NCBI GenBank assembly: GCA_022428035.1
Contig: JAKMDG010000523.1
Coordinates: 1-5,366 of the forward strand
DNA: 5,366 nt
DNA from: Longimicrobiales bacterium
GTDB taxonomy: Bacteria; Gemmatimonadota; Gemmatimonadetes; Longimicrobiales; Gaopeijiaceae
Direction of reading: 5' to 3'
Below, in pieces: positions 1-5,047 of this stretch (positions are counted from its first letter, which is position 1; each line of letters opens with the position of its first letter). The position numbers and the translations under genes were made by a program. The notes beneath the pieces are model-generated. The model was not told where the DNA came from, did no database searches, and worked only from the letters and a program-made list of their open reading frames with translations.

Positions 1-716
1 CGCCGAGCCCACCTCGGCGTCACGACGAGTGCGCTCGCGTCAGACTCGGTGAGGGGAGGAAACCCGATCTCTACCGCAACATGCCGGCCCACGTGTCCGC
101 GGGTGGGGTGGAGTAGTCCACCCGTCTTGGGCGCTCCGAACGCGATGGTCAGCGCCGCATGCACCACGGAGCCTGGTACGTGCCCGGTGGTCGCGTCAGC
201 CCCGGATGGTATATCCAGAGCCACGACCGGCGTAGACGACCGGTTCATTGCCTCGATGGCGGCCGCCTGCCGGTCGCGTGCAGCACCTCGCACACCTGTT
301 CCGAGGACACCGTCGACGATCACATCCGCATCATCGAGCAACCGACCGCGCGCTTCATCGGGGAGTTCTTGGTCGAACACGGTATGGATGGGCCAACCGT
401 GCAGCAGCGGATCGTCCGCGCTCCGATCAGCGACCACCAGCGCAGTCACATCGACACCCCAGGCAGCCATCGTCCGAAGCACAACGAGGGCGTCACCACC
501 GTTGTTGCCAGCCCCCACCACACCCACCAGCCGACGAGGTCCGTGAAGCGCCTGAATGACGAGCGCTGCTGACCGGCCTGCATTCTCCATGAGGACGGAC
601 TGAGGAACACCGACATCATGGATTGCGCGGGCGTCGAAATCTGCTGCCTCCGAACCACTCTGCGCGCGAACCAGATCACGCGAATAGGGCGATGGCGGTA
701 CGTGATCCGAACTCAT
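1..716 (-). CDS. nnrE: NAD(P)H-hydrate epimerase (YjeF N-terminal domain), partial, possibly N-terminal half of bifunctional Nnr
   Basis: Read directly from the minus strand; the frame is open from ATG at 716 to the window edge, giving 238 codons with no stop. The protein carries the hallmarks of the YjeF_N fold: LMENAG at residues 42-47, the nucleotide-binding loop GAGNNGGD at 68-75, VDGVLGTG at 134-141, DIPSG at 168-172 (conserved Asp168) and the FGAPK segment at 193-197. The family interconverts the R and S epimers of NAD(P)HX, the hydrated damaged form of NAD(P)H, so that the partner dehydratase can restore the cofactor in the cytosol. The epimerase domain appears complete by about residue 220 (VEIGFP). 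The following ALVVTPRWAR and the absence of a stop suggest a linker into an NnrD (ADP/ATP-dependent dehydratase) domain outside the window, but this is inference. No strong Shine-Dalgarno precedes ATG 716; GTG at 734 is an in-frame alternative, and a TAA at 770-768 (the stop of the upstream gene) blocks longer starts. The gene follows the zinc-ribbon gene by 51 nt. Confidence 0.93.
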   Translation of the reverse strand, partial: MSSDHVPPSPYSRDLVRAQSGSEAADFDARAIHDVGVPQSVLMENAGRSAALVIQALHGPRRLVGVVGAGNNGGDALVVLRTMAAWGVDVTALVVADRSADDPLLHGWPIHTVFDQELPDEARGRLLDDADVIVDGVLGTGVRGAARDRQAAAIEAMNRSSTPVVALDIPSGADATTGHVPGSVVHAALTIAFGAPKTGGLLHPTRGHVGRHVAVEIGFPPLTESDASALVVTPRWAR

Positions 717-767
717 GGTATGCTGGGCGTCCACGCCAGAGCGGCGACACTGCGCGACACAAAGACC

Positions 768-965
768 TTATTTGTAGCTCTGTCCGATTTGTCGCCCGAG
801 TGTGATCTCACCGTTGTCGATCCGGATGTTGAACCCACATTCGGGACTCGAGCAGACCCAGGCCTTGTAGCGAATCGGTGCTCCGTCCCGCCCGTAATCG
901 GAAAGTGGGAGCAAAAGGCCCCCATCACACTTTTGACACCGCGGAAAACCGCTGTCATCCACCAT
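768..965 (-). CDS. Small zinc-ribbon protein of unknown function (65 aa)
   Basis: I do not recognise a named family. The product has two cysteine knuckles, CQKC (residues 10-13) and CSSPEC (38-43), separated by 24 residues. This is the layout of a four-cysteine zinc ribbon, like those in small nucleic-acid-binding or protein-interaction modules. There is no signal peptide or membrane segment, so it is probably cytosolic. The segment after the second knuckle, GFNIRIDNGEI, could form the closing beta strands of the ribbon. Two in-frame ATGs lie two codons apart (971 and 965). The purine-rich GGGAGGGG at 979-972 sits 2 nt (from its GGAGG core) before the first but 8 nt before the second, so 965 is preferred. 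The coding case rests on the strong ribosome binding site, the cysteine pattern and conserved-looking composition. It lies 105 nt after the Minf_1886 gene and 51 nt before nnrE, likely co-transcribed with nnrE. A 147-residue overlapping frame exists but lacks such support. Confidence 0.75.
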   Translation of the reverse strand: MVDDSGFPRCQKCDGGLLLPLSDYGRDGAPIRYKAWVCSSPECGFNIRIDNGEITLGRQIGQSYK

Positions 966-973
966 GGCCATCC

Positions 974-978
974 CCTCC
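974..978 (-). promoter_or_regulatory. Shine-Dalgarno of the zinc-ribbon gene
   Basis: GGAGG on the minus strand, inside a GGGAGGGG purine run (979-972). Its core is 8 nt from ATG 965 and only 2 nt from ATG 971. It therefore decides for the downstream ATG as the main start. It is one of the two clearest ribosome binding sites in the window. Confidence 0.7.
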
Positions 979-1011
979 CAAGGGCTGCGTGACGAACAGA
1001 GTCGTCGGTTT

Positions 1012-1028
1012 GCCCGACTCGACCGGGC
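1012..1028 (-). repeat. Small inverted repeat (hairpin) in the Minf_1886/zinc-ribbon spacer
   Basis: GCCCG at 1012-1016 pairs with CGGGC at 1024-1028 around a 7-nt loop. On the transcribed (minus) strand it is followed by AAACC and no T-run, so it is not a canonical factor-independent terminator. It is the second of two hairpins in this spacer and could form in the mRNA just upstream of the zinc-ribbon ribosome binding site. Function unknown. Confidence 0.4.
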
Positions 1029-1042
1029 GTGTCTTGGAATTC

Positions 1043-1063
1043 AACCGGTCGCGTGAACCGGTT
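1043..1063 (-). repeat. Perfect 7-bp inverted repeat (hairpin) downstream of the Minf_1886 gene
   Basis: AACCGGT (1043-1049) and ACCGGTT (1057-1063) are perfect reverse complements around a 7-nt loop, starting 8 nt past the Minf_1886 stop codon in the transcription direction. There is no T-run after it on the minus strand (GAATTCC follows). It could protect an upstream mRNA 3' end, act as an attenuating hairpin, or be a dyad operator. Each arm also contains the self-complementary hexamer ACCGGT. Confidence 0.5.
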
Positions 1064-1070
1064 CCTGCAA

Positions 1071-1451
1071 TCAGGGGTGAGCACTCCAGGGATATTCACG
1101 CTCGAAAGCCTCTTCAAAATCGAAGAGGTCGGTGAAATCCTGCTGATCGTCTTCATCCTCTTTCACAAGGATGCCCTGTTCGACCATCGCGAACACGACC
1201 CGGCCCACGTCTTCCGTTTCGTGAATGCCCCAATGCTCGAGCACGGTCCTGGCGAGGGGACCGTAGCGGCCGAGCGCCAGCTCTCGAACGCCGTTGGTGA
1301 GTTCATGCCCCGTGATGTGGCGAGGCTCATCGAGAGTCCGGATGACTGAATGAAGTGCGTGCAGGACAAATTCGTAGGAGCGGGCGTGGAACCGCGGATT
1401 CCGCTCCTGGAGCTGGTCCAGAATCTCATCTGCAAACTGTAGTTCAGTCAT
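1071..1451 (-). CDS. Minf_1886 family protein (conserved, function unknown)
   Basis: A 126-residue soluble, acidic protein. I recognise the pattern of the Minf_1886 family: FADEILDQL near the N-terminus (6-14), a helix with YEFVLHAL (26-33), RHITGHEL (44-51), the highly characteristic LALGRYGPLARTVLEHWGI (58-76) and TEDVGRVVFAMVEQGIL (79-95). The tail from about residue 98 is strongly acidic (EDEDD, then DFEEAFERE), as is common in this family. No catalytic residues, metal site, signal peptide or membrane helix is apparent, and no biochemical function is known to me. The ATG at 1451 is the only usable start: an in-frame TAG lies upstream with no other start codon between. No convincing Shine-Dalgarno precedes it. 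It follows glyA by 89 nt, beyond a likely terminator, so it may begin a new transcript or depend on read-through. The family name is recalled from sequence pattern, not searched. Confidence 0.88.
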   Translation of the reverse strand: MTELQFADEILDQLQERNPRFHARSYEFVLHALHSVIRTLDEPRHITGHELTNGVRELALGRYGPLARTVLEHWGIHETEDVGRVVFAMVEQGILVKEDEDDQQDFTDLFDFEEAFEREYPWSAHP

Positions 1452-1508
1452 GGGGCGGAATGTGGGAAACCGCCTGCCCTCGCGCTAGGTAGCGATCAGA
1501 ACATGTCC

Positions 1509-1541
1509 AAAAAATCAGCCCACCCTGCGGTCACCAGGGCT
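1509..1541 (-). terminator. Probable rho-independent terminator after glyA
   Basis: On the minus strand, AGCCC (1541-1537) pairs with GGGCT (1521-1517); two bases later comes a run of six T (1514-1509). The stem starts in the last base of the glyA stop codon. A competing inner stem, CCCTG (1539-1535) with CAGGG (1527-1523), is also possible. The 5-bp stem with a 15-nt loop is modest, but hairpin plus U-run right at the gene end is what a terminator should look like. It would separate the catabolic operon from the Minf_1886 gene. Confidence 0.5.
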
Positions 1542-2800
1542 CAGGCCTCAGCCAGCGACGGATATAGCGGGAAGCGGCCGCAGAGCTGACCGACGCCCGC
1601 ACGCACCCGACGCTGAACCTCATGGTCCACCGGTGCCGCGAGGATCTCGGCGATCCAGTCCGCAATCAACACCATCTCGGGCTCACCCATGCCTCGCGTG
1701 GTGAGCCCGGGCGTCCCGATCCGGAGTCCGGACGTGACGAACGGCGAGCGCATTTCCCCCGGCACCGTGTTCTTGTTGACTGTGATCGCCGCGCCTTCCA
1801 ACGCCTCTTCCGCATCCTTTCCCGACAGGTCGGCGTGGCTGCCGCGCAGGTCCACGAGAATCAGATGATTGTCCGTACCGCCGGACACGAGCTGGAAGCC
1901 GTGCTCGACGAGTCGTGCCCCGAGCGCCCTGGCGTTCGTGATTACCTGGCCGGAGTACGTCGTGAATGCCGGGTTGAGCGCCTCGCCGAACGCGACTGCC
2001 TTGGCGGCGATCGCATGCATGAGCGGTCCACCCTGCATGAAGGGAAAGACCGCCTTATCGATTACGGTCGCATGATCCTCCCGGCAAAGAATCAACCCAC
2101 CCCTGGGCCCCCGAAGCGTCTTGTGCGTGGTCGTCGTCACCACATCTGCGTGGGGCACCGGTGACGGGTGGTGTCCGGTCGCCACCAACCCTGCGATGTG
2201 GGCCATGTCCACGAGCAGGTATGCCTCTACCTCTCGAGCGATCTCACCGAACGCTGCGAAATCGATGACCCGAGGATACGCACTCGCCCCCGCGACGATC
2301 ATCCTCGGCCTCTCTGATCGCGCCTGATCGCGAAGTGCATCGTAGTCAATCAGTCCGTCGTCGGGTCGGACACCATACGAGGATGCAGCGAAGACCTTGC
2401 CGCTGAAGTTCACACGGGATCCATGCGTCAGGTGCCCGCCGTGACTCAGGTCCATGCCGAGGATCGAGTCTCCTGGCTCCAGCAGCGCGAAGTAGGTCGC
2501 CATATTCGCCTGAGCACCCGAGTGCGCTTGTACGTTGGCGTGAGCTGCGCCGAAGAGTTCCCGCGCCCGATCACGGGCCAGATTCTCGGCGATGTCGACG
2601 AATTCGCATCCGCCATAATACCGGCGACCGGGAAGGCCCTCCGCATACTTGTTCGTCATCACAGAGCCGGTCGTCTCCATGACCGCGAGTGACGTGAAGT
2701 TCTCCGACGCGATCATTTCCAGGCCGTCTTCCTGACGACCGATTTCTGCGACCATCGCGTCGAAGATCGCGGGATCCGCGTCCTTCAGGTGATCAAACAC
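1541..2800 (-). CDS. glyA: Serine hydroxymethyltransferase (GlyA)
   Basis: A complete PLP enzyme of 419 residues, the usual bacterial length (about 415-420). It catalyses serine + tetrahydrofolate to glycine + 5,10-methylenetetrahydrofolate, the main one-carbon entry point, in the cytosol. Visible motifs: GLEMIASEN (26-34), TNKYAEGLPGRRYYGG (49-64, with Tyr52 and Glu54 matching the E. coli substrate-site pair), SGAQAN (94-99), VDMAHIAG (197-204), the PLP-lysine motif TTTTHKTLRGPRGG (222-235, Schiff-base Lys227), and TSGLRIGTP (356-364, with the carboxylate-binding Arg360). The C-terminus RFPLYPSL is typical. The frame stays open upstream to 2980, but homology begins at VFDHL, so I choose GTG at 2800. 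It lies one base after the stop of leucine dehydrogenase (TAG, 2804-2802), which implies translational coupling. No clear Shine-Dalgarno is visible. The residue before PGRR is Leu where E. coli has Tyr; otherwise nothing is unusual. Confidence 0.97.
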   Translation of the reverse strand: MFDHLKDADPAIFDAMVAEIGRQEDGLEMIASENFTSLAVMETTGSVMTNKYAEGLPGRRYYGGCEFVDIAENLARDRARELFGAAHANVQAHSGAQANMATYFALLEPGDSILGMDLSHGGHLTHGSRVNFSGKVFAASSYGVRPDDGLIDYDALRDQARSERPRMIVAGASAYPRVIDFAAFGEIAREVEAYLLVDMAHIAGLVATGHHPSPVPHADVVTTTTHKTLRGPRGGLILCREDHATVIDKAVFPFMQGGPLMHAIAAKAVAFGEALNPAFTTYSGQVITNARALGARLVEHGFQLVSGGTDNHLILVDLRGSHADLSGKDAEEALEGAAITVNKNTVPGEMRSPFVTSGLRIGTPGLTTRGMGEPEMVLIADWIAEILAAPVDHEVQRRVRAGVGQLCGRFPLYPSLAEA

Positions 2801-2801
2801 G

Positions 2802-3857
2802 CTACCAGGTCCGCTGGAGATGCCTTGCCTGCGCGACGCGGTGCTCTGCAACCCGATCAGCTGCCGTATGGGTACCGATCCCCTCACTCGCGGAAAGCTC
2901 GAAAATTCCAAGGAGCGCGTGGTAGATCTCGCCGGCCTTCTTCTTTGATCGCTCAGCGTCCCATTCGTGGATCTCGCCATACACGTTCACGAGGCCGCCG
3001 GCGTTGATCACGTAGTCGGGCGCATAAAGAATGCCCTTTTGCGTCAGAGCCGGGCCGTGCACCGAGCTATCCGCCAGGACGTTGTTCGCCGCACCGGCGA
3101 TGATGTCGAAGCTGAACTGTCCGAGGGTATCGTCGTTCACCACCGCACCCAGCGCGCAGGGAGCGAAGATGTCAGCGTCGACCGAGTAGATGGCCTCCGG
3201 CGGCACCGCGGTGGCACCGAACTCTTCGACCACACGATTCACGGAGTCTGCGTCGATATCGGCAACCGTGAGCTTGGCGCCCTCGGACGCGAGATCCTGA
3301 CAGAGGTAGTAGCCGACATGGCCGAGGCCTTGCACTGCGATGTGGCGATTCTTGAGAGAGTCGTCACCATAGCGCTGAGCTGCCGAGGCCTTGATCCCCC
3401 GATACACGCCGAACGCCGTAACCGGTGACGGGTCTCCCGAGAGACCGTTCAACCCCACGACGTGCTCGGTCTCCATGGAGACGTACTCCATGTCGTCGGG
3501 AGACGTCCCTACGTCCTCCGCCGTGATGTATCGACCACCGAGCGAGTCGACCGCACGTCCGTGGGCTCGGAAGATCATTTCGCGATCTGCTCGCCGGTTG
3601 TCACCCCAGATGACGGATTTACCGCCCCCGAGGTTCAGGCCGGTGATGGCCGCCTTGTACGTCATCCCGCGTGACAGACGGAGGGCGTCTACCGTGGCTT
3701 CAGCGTCGGTTTCGTAGGTCCAGAATCGCGTACCACCAAGCGCCGGGCCCAGCGTCGTGTCGTGGACCGCGATAATGCCCCGATATCCGAACTCGGGATC
3801 ACTCCAGTACATGATCTGCTCATGACTGCCTTCGGACATCAGCTTGAAGAGTTCCAT
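2802..3857 (-). CDS. ldh: Leucine dehydrogenase (Glu/Leu/Phe/Val dehydrogenase family)
   Basis: A 351-residue NAD-dependent amino acid dehydrogenase that oxidatively deaminates leucine, valine and isoleucine to 2-keto acids (also called bcd in Bacillus). The N-terminal substrate domain has HDTTLGPALGGTRFW (32-46) and MTYKAAITGLNLGGGKSVI (65-83). This places the two active-site lysines at 68 and 80, the same numbers as in Geobacillus leucine dehydrogenase. TAEDVGT (112-118) contains conserved Asp115. The Rossmann domain has GLGHVG (177-182), DIFAPCALGAV (229-239) and GAANNVL (255-261). The C-terminus AADRVAEHRV is family-typical. The numbering match and the family start MELFKLM support ATG 3857. 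An in-frame TTG at 3872 overlaps the upstream stop and would add five residues. The gene starts 11 nt after the acyl-CoA dehydrogenase stop and ends one base before glyA, so it is inside an operon. Preference for Leu over Val or Phe is inferred from overall similarity and not certain. Confidence 0.93.
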   Translation of the reverse strand: MELFKLMSEGSHEQIMYWSDPEFGYRGIIAVHDTTLGPALGGTRFWTYETDAEATVDALRLSRGMTYKAAITGLNLGGGKSVIWGDNRRADREMIFRAHGRAVDSLGGRYITAEDVGTSPDDMEYVSMETEHVVGLNGLSGDPSPVTAFGVYRGIKASAAQRYGDDSLKNRHIAVQGLGHVGYYLCQDLASEGAKLTVADIDADSVNRVVEEFGATAVPPEAIYSVDADIFAPCALGAVVNDDTLGQFSFDIIAGAANNVLADSSVHGPALTQKGILYAPDYVINAGGLVNVYGEIHEWDAERSKKKAGEIYHALLGIFELSASEGIGTHTAADRVAEHRVAQARHLQRTW

Positions 3858-3868
3858 GGTCGTCTTAT

Positions 3869-5035
3869 TCAAAGGTTCTCGTCACCGGCATCCCGAAGGA
3901 TTTCCCCGGCAATGACGCGTCGCATGATTTCGTTGGACCCCTCGTAGATCTCGGTGCCCTTCGCGTCCCGCAGGAGTCGCTCGACCGGGTAGTGCCGCAT
4001 GTAGCCGTAACCACCGAAGATCTGAATCGCCTCATCAGAGGCGAAGCTGGCGGCCTCCGAGGCTGCCAGCTTGGCAATCGCCGCGCGCGCGGTAAGCCCG
4101 TCCGACCCGAGGCGAGTCCCGTTTTCTGCCCCGCGGCTCCATATCTCGGCAGCGTGGAGCGCGAGGGCACGGCCACCGGCCACGCGCTGCGCCGCGTCCG
4201 CGAGCTTCGCCTGAAGCGCACCGAAGCGCGCGATCGGGGTCCCGAACTGTTGCCGCTCGAGCGCATACGTCGCCGCATGCTCGATCGCTGCTCGCCCAAT
4301 ACCAGTCGCCTGGATCGCGATCCCGATACGACCCAGGTCCAGCACCTCGAGTGCATAACGAAGCCCCTGTCCTGCCTCGCCGACTAGCGCATCTAACGGC
4401 AGGCGGACCTCGTTCAGACTGACAGACACGGTCTCCGAGGCTCGTAGACCAAGCGTCTTTTCCCGATTGCCCACCGAATAGCCCTCGGCGTCGGTCGGAA
4501 CGAGGAACGCACCGAGCCCGTCTTCTTCCGTCCGCGCAAAGACCACCACCAGACCCGCACGAGCGCCATTGGTGACCCAGCGCTTCGTCCCGTCCAGTAC
4601 CCAGTTGTCTCCATCCAGCCGGGCAGTCGTCGAAATCGACGACGCATCGGAGCCGCTCTCGGGTTCCGAGAGCGCAAAGGCGCCCAATGCCTCTCCCGTT
4701 GCCATGAGCGGCAACCAGCGAGCTTTCTGGTCGTCCGTACCGTGCCCCATGAGCATGTCGACTACGGGACCGTTGTGGATTGCGACCGAGAGCGCCACCG
4801 CGGCATCTCCCCAGGCCAACTCCTCGAGTACGGTCAGGTAGGTGGCGAGCTCGAAGCCGAGTCCGCCGTGCTCTTCGGGAATCAGCATACCGAGGAAGCC
4901 CGACTCGGCCAGCTTCTCGAACACGTCGTCATCTAGCGCACGTTGCTCGTCCCACACCGAGGTGTGGGGACGTAGCTCAGCCTTGGCGAAGTCACGCGCC
5001 AGCTGCCGGAGCTCGAGCTGTTCCTCATTCAGCAT
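3869..5035 (-). CDS. Acyl-CoA dehydrogenase, short/medium-chain type
   Basis: A complete FAD flavoprotein of 388 residues, close to the family norm of about 380, which introduces the trans-2 double bond into acyl-CoA and passes electrons to ETF. The N-terminal helical domain (about 1-115) includes LIPEEHGGLG (51-60). Signature 1, ALSEPESGSD, is at 121-130, and the FAD-contact WVTNGARAG is at 153-161. The C-terminal helical domain carries RQQFGTPI (261-268), QIFGGYGYMRHYP (338-350) and the catalytic segment IYEGSNEI (363-370), with the base Glu365. A glutamate at this site is typical of butyryl-, short- and medium-chain enzymes and argues against isovaleryl-CoA or long-chain dehydrogenases. 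Exact chain specificity cannot be read. I choose ATG 5035 over the longer open frame to 5140, because family similarity starts at LNEEQLELRQLARDF and a good Shine-Dalgarno sits 7 nt upstream. It is 10 nt downstream of the hydroxyacyl-CoA dehydrogenase stop, consistent with a beta-oxidation or butyryl-CoA module. Confidence 0.95.
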   Translation of the reverse strand: MLNEEQLELRQLARDFAKAELRPHTSVWDEQRALDDDVFEKLAESGFLGMLIPEEHGGLGFELATYLTVLEELAWGDAAVALSVAIHNGPVVDMLMGHGTDDQKARWLPLMATGEALGAFALSEPESGSDASSISTTARLDGDNWVLDGTKRWVTNGARAGLVVVFARTEEDGLGAFLVPTDAEGYSVGNREKTLGLRASETVSVSLNEVRLPLDALVGEAGQGLRYALEVLDLGRIGIAIQATGIGRAAIEHAATYALERQQFGTPIARFGALQAKLADAAQRVAGGRALALHAAEIWSRGAENGTRLGSDGLTARAAIAKLAASEAASFASDEAIQIFGGYGYMRHYPVERLLRDAKGTEIYEGSNEIMRRVIAGEILRDAGDENL

Positions 5036-5042
5036 ATCGTCA

Positions 5043-5047
5043 TCCTC
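5043..5047 (-). promoter_or_regulatory. Shine-Dalgarno of acyl-CoA dehydrogenase, overlapping upstream stop codon
   Basis: GAGGA on the minus strand, 7 nt before ATG 5035. Its first two bases are the last two of the TGA stop (5048-5046) of the hydroxyacyl-CoA dehydrogenase. A ribosome terminating on the upstream gene would sit on this site, so translation of the two genes is probably coupled. It decides for the 388-residue start. Confidence 0.75.

Noticed and set aside
49..572. Plus-strand frames of 103-165 residues at the left edge.
   Set aside because: They are antisense to nnrE, whose YjeF_N motifs are unmistakable; the plus-strand products are Pro/Ser/Thr/Arg-rich with no domain.
1109..1128. 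Inverted repeat CCTCTTC/GAAGAGG as a terminator of the Minf_1886 gene.
   Set aside because: It lies inside the coding region, encodes conserved acidic and aromatic codons (LFDFEE), and has no T-run after it on the transcribed strand.
713..1156. 147-residue minus-strand frame overlapping the Minf_1886 end and the zinc-ribbon gene.
   Set aside because: No recognisable motif; it overlaps two better-supported genes in another frame and the start lacks a clear ribosome binding site.
1622..2164. 180-residue plus-strand frame opposite glyA.
   Set aside because: It is antisense to a highly conserved enzyme, with Arg/His-rich composition typical of a shadow frame in GC-rich DNA.
2801..2980. N-terminal extension of glyA giving a 479-residue protein.
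   Set aside because: The extra 60 residues are low-complexity, Arg/Ser-rich and overlap the leucine dehydrogenase C-terminus in another frame; serine hydroxymethyltransferase similarity starts at the GTG at 2800.
3858..3872. TTG start at 3872 for leucine dehydrogenase.
   Set aside because: Possible through the 4-nt overlap with the upstream stop, but ATG 3857 gives the family N-terminus MELFKLM and puts the active-site lysines at 68 and 80 as in characterised enzymes.
3865..4356. 163-residue minus-strand frame within the acyl-CoA dehydrogenase.
   Set aside because: Out-of-frame shadow with Arg/Ser-rich composition; the overlapping frame contains all catalytic motifs.
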